From a virus: a stretch of DNA of 64,000 nt. The stretch covers positions 1-64,000 of the IMG/VR virus record IMGVR_UViG_3300008450_000004. One strand, written 5' to 3'. Numbering within the stretch: position 1 is the stretch's first letter; each line of letters begins with the position of its first letter. A program made the translations under genes and the position numbers. Of this stretch, positions 1 through 8,052 are shown piece after piece. The notes beneath the pieces were generated by a model, which saw nothing but the letters and a program-made list of their open reading frames with translations, made no database searches and was not told the DNA's origin.

Positions 1-11
1 TAAAAAAATAA

Positions 12-257
12 ATGGAAAAAATATTTAATTTCGTAAAAACAATCTTAGGTTTTGTAAAAGAAACTAACATTAAAACTAAATCTACTATCTCTGAAGTACC
101 CAAAATAGTAGAAACTTTTAACAAAATCGAAGAACTAATCATTGAAAAACCTGTTGTTGAAGAACCAATCATTGAAAAGCCATTTGAACCTCAAATAGTT
201 GAAAAAACAAAAGCTAGTTCTAAAAAATCAAAGAAAAAATATTATATTAAAAAATAG
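12..257 (+). CDS. Small Lys/Glu-rich protein of unknown function
   Basis: 81 residues that I do not recognise. The N-terminal third is hydrophobic and amphipathic. The middle repeats a Pro/Glu/Val pattern (EKPVVEEP, then IIEKP), and the C-terminus is a strongly basic Lys/Ser tail ending SKKSKKKYYIKK. The composition suggests a flexible or nucleic-acid-associated small protein. Its TAG stop shares one base with the GTG start of the next gene, so the two are probably co-translated. The gene may belong to an operon that begins upstream of the window. Confidence 0.6.
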   Translation: MEKIFNFVKTILGFVKETNIKTKSTISEVPKIVETFNKIEELIIEKPVVEEPIIEKPFEPQIVEKTKASSKKSKKKYYIKK

Positions 258-490
258 TGATTAAATTATTAGAAATAGCAGAGGCATGGATAGAAGCTGA
301 AAACCCAAGTCCTAAGAATAAAATAATAGCGGAATCTAGAGTACAAATATGCAATGCTTGCCCTAAAAAAACTTACTTAAAAATATTTGATACTTATGTT
401 TGTGGAGTATGTAACTGCCCTATTAGTAAAAAAATATTTAGCCCAAAACCTGGACCTGAAGCATGCCCAGAACAAAAATGGAAACTTTAA
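257..490 (+). CDS. Small cysteine-rich, probably zinc-binding protein
   Basis: 77 residues starting with GTG, which overlaps the previous stop by one base. Cysteines occur as CNAC (residues about 33-36), then CGVCNC (about 49-54), and a further C near 70 (EACPEQKW). The first two pairs look like a zinc ribbon or knuckle. Small proteins with this pattern are common in T4-like phages of marine hosts, but no function is established that I can name. The position just ahead of the tail sheath gene suggests a structural or assembly role only by association. Confidence 0.65.
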   Translation: MIKLLEIAEAWIEAENPSPKNKIIAESRVQICNACPKKTYLKIFDTYVCGVCNCPISKKIFSPKPGPEACPEQKWKL

Positions 491-502
491 AAAATAAATT
501 AT

Positions 503-775
503 ATGTCAGAAATTAAAAAATTAACGCAAGAAGAAATTAATCACATCAAAACCCTTCAATCAGACTATAATAAGGTCGTATTTGAACTAGGTTCAATTGA
601 AAGTCAGTTAGTATTTATTAAAAAACAAACTGAAGTGTTATATGCTGAAAAAAGCAAAATAATAACTGAAATAGACAATATTAGTGAAAAAGAAAAAACA
701 TTAATAAATGGTCTACAAGAAAAGTACGGTGTAGGTAACATTAATATAGAAACAGGCGAAATATCTCCTTTTTAA
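503..775 (+). CDS. Small coiled-coil protein of unknown function
   Basis: 90 residues, mostly charged and helical, with heptad-like spacing of Leu/Ile across residues about 10-70, so a coiled coil is likely. It ends in an acidic, Gly-containing tail (GEISPF). It lies 12 bp after the previous gene and 83 bp before the tail sheath gene. No catalytic motif is visible. It could be a small virion or assembly protein; I do not recognise the family. Confidence 0.6.
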   Translation: MSEIKKLTQEEINHIKTLQSDYNKVVFELGSIESQLVFIKKQTEVLYAEKSKIITEIDNISEKEKTLINGLQEKYGVGNINIETGEISPF

Positions 776-805
776 TTATGTTTTTGCGTTTTGTATAAAA
801 TGTTT

Positions 806-813
806 AATATTTA
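806..813 (+). promoter_or_regulatory. Putative class II promoter element AATATTTA
   Basis: AATATTTATT lies 45 bp upstream of the tail sheath ATG in the only sizeable gap of this region. It matches the AT-only element found before most structural genes here. There is no TTTG at the 19-20 bp spacing that characterises the other promoter class. Confidence 0.4.
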
Positions 814-858
814 TTATTAGATTAATTCATTAATAAAAAATCAATTATTTAATATAAA

Positions 859-2577
859 ATGGCAGAACAAATTATTTCACCTGGCGTATTCCAAATAGAA
901 TCTGACCAGAGTCTTTACACAACACAACCACCAGCATTAGGAGCTGCAATTGTTGGTCCTACAGTAATGGGTAGACCGTTTGTCCCTACATATGTAACTA
1001 CATATTCTCAATACTTATCGTTATTTGGTGATACTTTTAAAAGTAGTAGTTATTATTATGAATACTTTACATCACAAGCAGCTAAAGAATATTTTCAAAA
1101 TGGTGGTCAATCGTTACTAGTAACTAGAACTATTAGTGGATCAACAAATGCTAGTACTTACGCTACTGCAAATGTTACTAGTGGTAGTGTAACTTCATTT
1201 ACTTTAGAAGCCTTATCGTGGGGTAACCAAATGAATAACACTTCTAGTTTAGTAAGTGGTGCTTTAGCAAGTGGATCTTCATTAAATGTACGTTATGAGG
1301 TAACCTCAGTAAATACTGGTAGCGGTACTTTTACTTTAATTATTCGTCGTGGTGACGATAACGATGCTCAGAAAAATATTTTAGAAACATGGGCTAATAT
1401 GAGTTTAGATCCTCAATTACCTAATTATGTTGCTCGTGTAATTGGTGATTTAAAACCAGTTTATGTAGCAGCAACTGGTACCAGTGCAGCATATGTTAAT
1501 TATATTGGAACTTATCCAAACATATCACAATATGTTCGTGTATCCTCAGTAACTACACCAAATGTAGATTCAATTGATAATAACGGAATTTATAAATCAA
1601 CTCAATATAGTAGTAGTTTACCTATAGTAGGAAGTGGTTCATTCGGTGGTTCATTTAATGGTGGTGTAGCTGATACTACTGCTGCTAAATTAATGAATGA
1701 AAATATTACTACAACTAATATTCAGGGATTTGCACCTGCCGATTATAATTTAGCATTTAGTTTATTATCTAATGCCGATGAATACAGATTTAATATGCTG
1801 TTAGCTCCTGGTATTGGATTAGATAATTCAGCTGTATCTACTATGATAGCAACAGTAGAAGGACGTGGTGATGCAATCGCAATTACAGATACTGGTGTTT
1901 ACGGAACTGCAATCGGAACTGCAACTCAAAATGCTTCAGGTCAATCAAGCAATTACGCTGCTACTTACTATCCTTGGGTTCAATTGTTTTCAAGTGGTTT
2001 AGGAAAAGTAATATGGTGCCCTCCATCAACAGTAATAGGTGGTGTATTATCATTTAACGATAGAGTAGGTGCTGAGTGGTTTGCACCAGCTGGTTTAAAT
2101 AGAGGTGGTATTCCTTCAGTAGTTCGTCTTGAACGTAGATTACAACAAACAGATCGTGATGTTCTATATAGTGGAAATGTAAATCCACTTGCATCGTTCC
2201 CAGGAACCGGTACTTGTGTATGGGGCCAGAAAACACTACAACGTAAACCAACCTCTTTAGATCGTGTAAATGTAAGACGTTTATTAATTGCTTTAAAAGA
2301 TTTTATAGGTGGTGTATCTCGTACTTTAGTATTTGAACAAAATACAACTGTAACACGTAATAGATTCTTATCACAAGTTAATCCATACTTAGAATCAGTA
2401 GTACAACGTCAAGGTTTGTATGCTTATAAAGTAGTAATGGATGATACCAATAATACAGCTGATGTAGTTGATAGAAACCAATTAGTAGGTCAAATTTATA
2501 TTCAACCTACTAAAACAGCAGAATTTATTATTCTAAATTATAATATAACACCAACTGGCGCTACGTTCGGTGCATAA
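859..2577 (+). CDS. Contractile tail sheath protein (T4 gp18-like)
   Basis: 572 residues. The start MAEQIISPGVF matches the 'SPGV' N-terminus shared by tail sheath proteins of myoviruses. A variable Ser/Thr/Gly-rich protruding region fills roughly residues 80-270. The conserved C-terminal part contains WFAPAGLNRGG, VNVRRL and a final beta-rich segment resembling the interlocking domain of gp18. T4 gp18 is 659 residues, so this is a somewhat shorter member. Sheath subunits stack around the tail tube and contract to drive it through the cell envelope. The tube gene follows about 195 bp downstream, as in T4. A strong terminator follows the stop. Confidence 0.93.
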   Translation: MAEQIISPGVFQIESDQSLYTTQPPALGAAIVGPTVMGRPFVPTYVTTYSQYLSLFGDTFKSSSYYYEYFTSQAAKEYFQNGGQSLLVTRTISGSTNASTYATANVTSGSVTSFTLEALSWGNQMNNTSSLVSGALASGSSLNVRYEVTSVNTGSGTFTLIIRRGDDNDAQKNILETWANMSLDPQLPNYVARVIGDLKPVYVAATGTSAAYVNYIGTYPNISQYVRVSSVTTPNVDSIDNNGIYKSTQYSSSLPIVGSGSFGGSFNGGVADTTAAKLMNENITTTNIQGFAPADYNLAFSLLSNADEYRFNMLLAPGIGLDNSAVSTMIATVEGRGDAIAITDTGVYGTAIGTATQNASGQSSNYAATYYPWVQLFSSGLGKVIWCPPSTVIGGVLSFNDRVGAEWFAPAGLNRGGIPSVVRLERRLQQTDRDVLYSGNVNPLASFPGTGTCVWGQKTLQRKPTSLDRVNVRRLLIALKDFIGGVSRTLVFEQNTTVTRNRFLSQVNPYLESVVQRQGLYAYKVVMDDTNNTADVVDRNQLVGQIYIQPTKTAEFIILNYNITPTGATFGA

Positions 2578-2614
2578 CATAGTTTATAAGTTCCTGTAAG
2601 GAATATATTGAGAT

Positions 2615-2655
2615 TGTCCTCCTACAATGTTTATCATCGTAGGAGGACATTTTTT
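2615..2655 (+). terminator. Rho-independent terminator after tail sheath
   Basis: An 11-bp perfect stem (TGTCCTCCTAC at 2615-2625 pairing with GTAGGAGGACA at 2639-2649), a 13-nt loop and a run of six T. It separates sheath and tube transcription, so the tube gene probably has its own promoter. Confidence 0.88.
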
Positions 2656-2724
2656 GATAAAGTATAATATTTAATATAAAAACAAAAATACTTATAAAAA
2701 TATATTTAGTTTTTTAAAATTATG

Positions 2725-2732
2725 TATATTTA
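2725..2732 (+). promoter_or_regulatory. Putative class II promoter TATATTTA for tail tube
   Basis: TATATTTATAC lies 40 bp before the tail tube ATG, downstream of the sheath terminator. A second TATATTTA sits at 2701-2708. Neither has a TTTG box at 19-20 bp. Confidence 0.45.
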
Positions 2733-2772
2733 TACTTAGACAATAATTAACAAATAAACTAATTTAAATAAA

Positions 2773-3258
2773 ATGCCAGTATTAAGCGCTAATGAGATAA
2801 TGTTTACAGCTTTTGAACCAAAAGTTCAAAATCGCTTTATCATGTACATAGATGGTATTCCTGCATACCTAATTAAAAAAGCAGCTTCACCTTCTTTAGA
2901 AGCTGGTGAAATTGTTCTAGATCATATCAATGTTTACCGTAAAGTTAAAGGTAAAGTTAGATGGAATGATATGACACTTGAATTATATGATCCAATTACA
3001 CCATCAGGTGCTCAAGCTGTAATGGAATGGGTTCGTCTATCACATGAATCTGTTACAGGCCGCGATGGTTATTCAGATTTTTATAAAAAAGACATTACTT
3101 TAGACGTATTAGGTCCTGTAGGTGATATTATTAGTGAATGGGTTGTTAAAGGAGCATACGTTAAATCAGCTAATTTTGGTGATTATGATTGGGCAAATGA
3201 TCAAGCAATTAACTTATCAGTTACAGTTGCTATGGATTATTGCGTGCTTAACTTCTGA
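2773..3258 (+). CDS. Tail tube protein (T4 gp19-like)
   Basis: 161 residues, almost the same length as T4 gp19 (163). Features typical of the family are FEPKVQNRFIMYIDGIPAYLIKKA near the N-terminus, which is the first beta strand and loop of the tube fold, a central MTLELYDPITPSGAQ segment, and GPVGDIISEWVVKGAYV leading into the last strands. Subunits form stacked hexameric rings inside the sheath. Sheath followed by tube is the standard myovirus order. An imperfect hairpin follows the stop and overlaps the start region of the next gene. Confidence 0.9.
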   Translation: MPVLSANEIMFTAFEPKVQNRFIMYIDGIPAYLIKKAASPSLEAGEIVLDHINVYRKVKGKVRWNDMTLELYDPITPSGAQAVMEWVRLSHESVTGRDGYSDFYKKDITLDVLGPVGDIISEWVVKGAYVKSANFGDYDWANDQAINLSVTVAMDYCVLNF

Positions 3259-3297
3259 TCTTTAATTAAGAAAATAGCGATCCAAATCGCGTCTTTT

Positions 3298-3336
3298 AAC
3301 CCTCTCGTATATTTATATATGCAAGAGGGTTATTTT
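3298..3336 (+). terminator. Hairpin after tail tube with a promoter-like loop
   Basis: AACCCTCT (3298-3305) pairs with AGAGGGTT (3324-3331), followed by ATTTT. The loop holds TATATTTATATAT (3308-3320), which is the class II promoter element and can itself extend the stem. The structure sits between the tube gene and the homing endonuclease, so it may both end tube transcription and start the endonuclease. Confidence 0.6.
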
Positions 3337-4092
3337 ATGCTTAAAAAAGACAAACTAATACAAGAAAAATACAACGGTATTCATCCAACATGCCAATGTG
3401 GTTGTGGTGAACAAACACGTTATGAAGCTAAATTAAAAGATTTCTGTAAATGGAAAAGTGGACACCAATCCCGAGTTCCTGGTCACTTTGGTGATCCTAA
3501 AGCAAAAAAACGTGTACAAGCTATTATTAAAACACGTAAAGAAAAATTTGCTTCCGGTGAGTATGATTATATAAAACAAGCTATCAAAGGTAGGGATAAC
3601 ATTGAATTAGGAAAGAAAATATCCCAAGGATCTAAAGGCATATCTAAACCTAAACCAGATGGGTTTGGAATAGGACGCATACAATCTGAAGAAACTCGTA
3701 AAAAAATGAGTAATTCGGCTATACAACGCATAATAAAAACAGGTAAGGTTAAGCGATCTAATTTAGAATATAAATTTGAAGGTTTACTTGAATTATTAGA
3801 AATCCAACATATCCATTCATATTTTATAAAAGATATAAATAAAATATATGATTTTTATTTACCTAAATACAATATGCTAGTAGAAATAGATGGTGATTTT
3901 TGGCATTGTAATCCTAATACAAAATATGCATTACCTGAATGTAAAACTCAAGAAATAAATCTAACAAACGATCAATTTAAAACACAATGGGCGTTAGACA
4001 ACGGTTATAAATTGATACGTTTTTGGGAAAATGACATAAATAATAATATATTAAAAGTAAAACAAGTTTTATTAGAAAACATAAAATCATAA
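3337..4092 (+). CDS. Vsr-like homing endonuclease with NUMOD3 motifs
   Basis: 251 residues from the ATG at 3337. An in-frame ATG at 3319 is unlikely because it lies in the loop of the upstream hairpin. The N-terminus has a Cys cluster (CQCGCG ... C ... H), a probable zinc site. The middle has NUMOD3-type DNA-binding segments (KISQGSKGISKPKPDG, SEETRKKMSNSA). The C-terminus carries a Vsr/EDxHD-type nuclease core: YDFYLPKYNMLVEIDGD then FWH, and LIRFWENDI. It is a mobile gene dropped between tube and baseplate genes, with its own AT-only promoter-like element. No target can be inferred beyond the local site. Confidence 0.8.
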   Translation: MLKKDKLIQEKYNGIHPTCQCGCGEQTRYEAKLKDFCKWKSGHQSRVPGHFGDPKAKKRVQAIIKTRKEKFASGEYDYIKQAIKGRDNIELGKKISQGSKGISKPKPDGFGIGRIQSEETRKKMSNSAIQRIIKTGKVKRSNLEYKFEGLLELLEIQHIHSYFIKDINKIYDFYLPKYNMLVEIDGDFWHCNPNTKYALPECKTQEINLTNDQFKTQWALDNGYKLIRFWENDINNNILKVKQVLLENIKS

Positions 4093-4139
4093 TATTTATC
4101 GACATAAAATTACTTTTCCCGAAGTATACAGAAAAAATT

Positions 4140-4166
4140 GGTTTGGCTTTTGCCAAACCTTTTTTT
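4140..4166 (+). terminator. Terminator GGTTTGGC-TTTT-GCCAAACC-T7
   Basis: An 8-bp perfect stem (4140-4147 with 4152-4159), a TTTT loop and seven T. The same GGTTTGG/CCAAACC design recurs at 29353 and, with one wobble pair, at 36665. A promoter element follows immediately. Confidence 0.88.
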
Positions 4167-4179
4167 ATCGTTATATTTA
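4149..4179 (+). promoter_or_regulatory. Promoter overlapping the terminator, TTTG-N19-TATATTTA
   Basis: TTTG (4149-4152) lies in the hairpin loop and right arm, and TATATTTA (4172-4179) follows after 19 nt, 21 bp before the gp26-like ATG. This resembles the Bacteroidota TTTG/TAnnTTTG arrangement. Confidence 0.5.
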
Positions 4180-4200
4180 TATTAAACAACAAGTTACAAA

Positions 4201-4971
4201 ATGGAAAACAATGTTACAAAACCTAAATTCCCAACTGAAATAGTAGATTTACCTTCAAAAGGCCTGCTATATTCAAAGGAAAATCCATTATCAAGCGGTA
4301 AAATTGAAATGAAATATATGAGCGCACGTGAAGAAGATATTCTTACAAACGCAAATTATATTAAGCAAGGTACTGTTATTGATAAATTATTACAAGCATT
4401 AATCGTATCTCCTATCAGTTATGATGATTTATTAATTGGAGACAAAAACGCAATTTTAGTTGCTGCCCGTATTTTAGGATATGGTAAAGATTATCAATTT
4501 GTTTATAAAAACAAACAGGGATATGAAATAGAAACTACTGTTGATTTAACCACGTTAAACGACAAAGAAATTGACGAAACTTTATTTAAACCCGGTGTAA
4601 ATGAATTTACTTTTAATTTACCTCATTCAGATAATACTATTACGTTTAAATTATTAACACACGGTGATGAAAAGAAAATTGAGGCTGAAATTAAAGGTTT
4701 ACAAAAATTAAACCCAACAGCATCATATGATGTTACTACTCGTTTAAAATATATGATAGTATCAGTAAATGGTAATAGGGATGCTAAAACAGTAAGAGAA
4801 TTTGTAGACAATTTTTTAACAGCAAGAGATGCTAGAGCACTACGTGAATATTATGTAAAAATCCAACCAGATATTGAAATGAAATACTATCCTGAGGATG
4901 AAAACTATGTAGGGGAGGGCATAGATATTCCTATTTCTCTTAACTTTTTTTGGCCTGACTCCGGAATATAG
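4201..4971 (+). CDS. T4 gp26-like baseplate/tail assembly protein, zero-frame product
   Basis: 256 residues. The N-terminus KFPTEIVDLPSKGLLYSKENPLS matches the 'LPSKG' start of the T4 baseplate (gp26) family known from T4-like phages. It continues with MKYMSAREEDILTNANYIK and a helical middle. The family acts in baseplate hub or tail assembly and is not thought to be a major virion component. The last coding bases contain seven T (4945-4951), after which this frame stops quickly, while the +1 frame stays open for about 90 codons with a conserved-looking sequence. The protein is therefore probably made in a short and an extended form. Confidence 0.78.
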   Translation: MENNVTKPKFPTEIVDLPSKGLLYSKENPLSSGKIEMKYMSAREEDILTNANYIKQGTVIDKLLQALIVSPISYDDLLIGDKNAILVAARILGYGKDYQFVYKNKQGYEIETTVDLTTLNDKEIDETLFKPGVNEFTFNLPHSDNTITFKLLTHGDEKKIEAEIKGLQKLNPTASYDVTTRLKYMIVSVNGNRDAKTVREFVDNFLTARDARALREYYVKIQPDIEMKYYPEDENYVGEGIDIPISLNFFWPDSGI

Positions 4972-5227
4972 ACCAATATTATTTGGTCAAATTCATGATA
5001 TTTGTTTTTGGGGACAAGGAGGATATGATTGGACTACTATTTATGATATGCCTATTTGGTTAAGAAAATTTACATTTCTTAAATTAAAGGAACATTATGA
5101 TAAACAAAATGAAGAAGCTGAAAAACAGCAAAACATGATGAATAATAAAAGTAAACAAGAAATAACCAAACCTAATATAACCCCTCAAAACACACCCCAT
5201 TATACAGTTAAAGCGCCTAAAAAATAG
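4201..5227 (+). CDS. Predicted frameshifted extension of the gp26-like protein (gp51/GT-like)
   Basis: After the T7 run at 4945-4951, the +1 (equivalently -2) frame reads GLTPEYRPILFGQIHDICFW, then GQGGYDWTTIYDMPIWLRKF, and continues through a Gln/Asn/Lys-rich tail to TAG at 5225. This frame has stops just upstream at about 4880, 4909 and 4922. It lacks an ATG, GTG or TTG until an internal ATG near 5048, so it cannot make the conserved part on its own. A terminator straddles its stop codon, which marks this as the true gene end. Programmed frameshifts of this kind produce extended tail assembly chaperones in other phages (-1 in lambda G/GT, -2 in Mu-like phages). A one-base homopolymer sequencing error would give the same picture. 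Confidence 0.6.
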
Positions 5228-5241
5228 GTGCTTTTTCTTTT
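5211..5241 (+). terminator. Terminator overlapping the stop of the frameshift ORF
   Basis: AAGCGCCT (5211-5218) pairs with AGGTGCTT (5226-5233) with one G-U pair, followed by two T runs. It overlaps the TAG at 5225-5227 of the +1 frame, supporting that frame as the real 3' end of the gp26-like locus. Confidence 0.65.
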
Positions 5242-5243
5242 TA

Positions 5244-5251
5244 TATATTTA
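5244..5251 (+). promoter_or_regulatory. Putative class II promoter TATATTTA before tape measure
   Basis: TATATTTATTAC ends 8 bp before the tape measure ATG and directly after the terminator. No TTTG box at 19-20 bp. If used, the leader would be only a few bases long. Confidence 0.4.
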
Positions 5252-5259
5252 TTACATAT

Positions 5260-7548
5260 ATGGCAACACCAGCAGACAAAGACAGTTTAGATAACATTAA
5301 TAAGATTAATGAGTCCGCTAAAACATTAGCTAATACTTACAAACAGATTGAACAATCAACTGGAAGGTTAAATGCTGATCAAAAAGAAACATTAGATATA
5401 GCTAAATCATTAGTTAATGTTTCTTATGAAATTGGAAAATCTATTAATTTAAGAATAAGCGGTGAAGCTAAATCTAGAGATATAGCTAAACAAATAAAAG
5501 TATTAACTCAAAATCAATTAAATCAAAATGGAGAATTAAACAAATTAACAGATAATTCTGTTAAAGCAAATATAGCTAAACGAATTACTCAACAACAATT
5601 AGTAAGAGCTACTCAAGAACAAATAACTGCTGAAGAAAAATTAGGACAAAAAGCAAGCACAGTAGCAAATATTCAAAGTACCATAAGAAACTACGAAGCT
5701 GGTATAATACAAGCTAGACTTAATAATAATAATATATTAGCTAGAACTTTAAGTCATTTAAAAAATCAAGCTAGTCTTAACTTATCTACTGCTAAGCAAG
5801 CTGAAAGAGATGCTAAAGAAGATTTAAGAAATAAAGATAGAGCGTTAAGTTCTGCTACTAAGATATCAGAAGAAGCTAAAAAACAATCTAAAATAGCATA
5901 TGATGCTAAAAAAGCATATGAGGCAGCAATAGATGCTCAAAAACAAGAATTAGAATTACTTAATAAAGCTAAGATTATTGCTCAAGGAAAAGAAGTATTA
6001 AATGTATTAGCAGAAAAATTTAATATAAAACAAATCAAAGATATGTTTACATTAGTAGGCATATTTAAGATGATATTAGATTCTGCTCTTAACTATAATA
6101 AAATATCTGTTGAAATAGGTAAAAACTTTGGATACGGTGCTGAACAAGCTAATAGAGTAGCATCTAATTTAAAAAGTGTTGCTCAAAGTTCTGATAACAT
6201 AAATGTTACTCTAAAGAACGCAGCTGAAGCAATGAATCAGTTAAATACTCAAACTGGATTTGTAGCAGAATATTCAGCTAAAACTTTAGAAACTCAAATT
6301 ATGTTAACCAAACAATTTGGATTAACAGCAGATGAGGCAGCGGGAGTTTATAAATTATCTGTTTTAACAGGAAAATCCTCAGAACAAGTAAATAAAGCAA
6401 TGGTGGGTGCTTTTGTAGCATCTAGAAATCAACTTAAAGTTGGATTACCATTTAAGGCAACTATAGCTGAAGCCGCTAAAGTATCAGGCCAATTAGCCGC
6501 TAATTTAAAAAACAATCCTGAATTATTAGTACAGGCGGTATCTCAAGCTAAAGCATTAGGTACAACATTAGAACAAACTAAAAGACAAGGTGAATCATTA
6601 TTAGATTTTGAATCATCTATAGAAAGTGAATTAAAAGCCGAATTATTAACAGGCCAAGCAATAAATTTAGAAAGAGCTAGATCAGCAGCATTAATGGGTG
6701 ATCAAGTTACAGTAATGAAAGAACTTACAGATCAAGGTATGACTCTTGAAAAGTTCCAAAACATGAATGTATTAGCTCAAAAGTCATTTGCTGCTGCTAT
6801 TGGATTGAGTTCAGATGAATTAGCTAATCAACTTACAAAACAAAAATTAGCAGTTGAAAGTGGTAAATCATTAGCTCAACTTACTGAAGAAGAAGCATTA
6901 GAAGCTGAAAAAAGACAGAATATACAAGATAAATTTAATGCCGCTGTTGAAAAATTACAAGATTTAATTGGTAATCTAGTAGCAGGACCTTTTGGAAAAC
7001 TATTAGAAGTAATTACTTCTATATTATCGAATACAACTGCTCTTTGGACAATTTTAGGAGGTTTAGGAGGATATATGGTAGCATCTATTCTACCTGCTTT
7101 TAGTAAATTAGGAGTAATGATGAGATTTATTCGAATGCAAGGTATAGGAGCCGCTATAGTGTCCGTTATTAAAGGAGCATGGGAATCATTAGGTGGGTTA
7201 CCTGTAGTAGGACCTATATTAGCAGGAGCCGCTATTGCTGGTGGTATAGCATTAGTAAATTCTTATAAGGCCGATGATTTAATGTCTGAACCCGGATATG
7301 GTAAACGTACATTAACTACTGAAGAAGGACAATTTAAATTAAACGATAGAGATACATTAATAGCTGGTACGGATTTAGGTGGAGGAATAAAACCACAACA
7401 ACAACCAATGCAAGACAATTCAGGAATGATAGCCGCCATTAATAGTTTACACCAAACATTATCACAGAAAAATTTCTCTCCAGTATTAAAAGCAGATAGT
7501 ACAATATTAGCAACAACAACAGCTCAAGGTTCTTATAATCTAGCTTAA
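5260..7548 (+). CDS. Tail tape measure protein
   Basis: 762 residues. The first 250 are alpha-helical and coiled-coil, very rich in Lys, Ala, Gln and Glu. A hydrophobic stretch lies around residues 600-670 (VAGPFGKLLEVITSILS, then a Gly/Ala/Ile-rich segment ending GAAIAGGIALVNSY). The C-terminus has the ISPVLKADSTI-like end often seen in tape measure proteins of this phage group. It sits right after the tail assembly chaperone locus, the canonical position. At about 1.5 angstrom per residue, the length would correspond to a tail of roughly 110 nm; that figure is an inference. Confidence 0.82.
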   Translation: MATPADKDSLDNINKINESAKTLANTYKQIEQSTGRLNADQKETLDIAKSLVNVSYEIGKSINLRISGEAKSRDIAKQIKVLTQNQLNQNGELNKLTDNSVKANIAKRITQQQLVRATQEQITAEEKLGQKASTVANIQSTIRNYEAGIIQARLNNNNILARTLSHLKNQASLNLSTAKQAERDAKEDLRNKDRALSSATKISEEAKKQSKIAYDAKKAYEAAIDAQKQELELLNKAKIIAQGKEVLNVLAEKFNIKQIKDMFTLVGIFKMILDSALNYNKISVEIGKNFGYGAEQANRVASNLKSVAQSSDNINVTLKNAAEAMNQLNTQTGFVAEYSAKTLETQIMLTKQFGLTADEAAGVYKLSVLTGKSSEQVNKAMVGAFVASRNQLKVGLPFKATIAEAAKVSGQLAANLKNNPELLVQAVSQAKALGTTLEQTKRQGESLLDFESSIESELKAELLTGQAINLERARSAALMGDQVTVMKELTDQGMTLEKFQNMNVLAQKSFAAAIGLSSDELANQLTKQKLAVESGKSLAQLTEEEALEAEKRQNIQDKFNAAVEKLQDLIGNLVAGPFGKLLEVITSILSNTTALWTILGGLGGYMVASILPAFSKLGVMMRFIRMQGIGAAIVSVIKGAWESLGGLPVVGPILAGAAIAGGIALVNSYKADDLMSEPGYGKRTLTTEEGQFKLNDRDTLIAGTDLGGGIKPQQQPMQDNSGMIAAINSLHQTLSQKNFSPVLKADSTILATTTAQGSYNLA

Positions 7549-7554
7549 TACTCT

Positions 7555-7562
7555 AATATTTA
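7555..7562 (+). promoter_or_regulatory. Putative class II promoter AATATTTA
   Basis: AATATTTATATTAAAC lies 27 bp before the gene at 7590, just after the tape measure stop. Its 3' flank matches that of the element at 4172 (ATTTATATTAAACAA). Confidence 0.4.
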
Positions 7563-7589
7563 TATTAAACAATTAATTATTTTACAATT

Positions 7590-8006
7590 ATGGCAGTAGT
7601 AGACCAATACAAAGCAAGTACACTTGGATTATTAGTTAGACACAATGTTGAACCACAAAGAGATATGACAGCTAAAAATTCTTTTTGGGGATATAGAGAC
7701 CCATCATCTAACGTAGATCCAGCACTAAGTCAATTACATGGAGAAGGATTTGCAAATCCATACCAATTAGGTTATTCAGTAGATGGAACTCCCAATGTTA
7801 GAGTAGAATCATTTGGTGATATCTCAGCAGGTAGTACAGTATCTGTTAAAAGACCATCTCTTATAGATGAATTAGATAAAGATGCTCCTAACAATACTCA
7901 AATAGGATCCCCCGTTCCAAATGGCGGATCTGTAGTATCTAAAATATATAAATCTCCTACAGGACAAAGATATAAAGATTTAGGACCTATAGATGGTAGG
8001 TATTAA
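7590..8006 (+). CDS. Small putative tail/baseplate protein
   Basis: 138 residues, no family recognised. Rich in Gly, Pro, Ser and Asp, with few hydrophobic stretches, ending SPTGQRYKDLGPIDGRY. Its place between the tape measure gene and a large baseplate gene, with 40-50 bp spacers, suggests a small virion component. It has no Cys and no visible enzymatic motif. Confidence 0.6.
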   Translation: MAVVDQYKASTLGLLVRHNVEPQRDMTAKNSFWGYRDPSSNVDPALSQLHGEGFANPYQLGYSVDGTPNVRVESFGDISAGSTVSVKRPSLIDELDKDAPNNTQIGSPVPNGGSVVSKIYKSPTGQRYKDLGPIDGRY

Positions 8007-8052
8007 TTATAGTAGGAATATCCTAAATACTATTACTTTTAATTAAACATAA

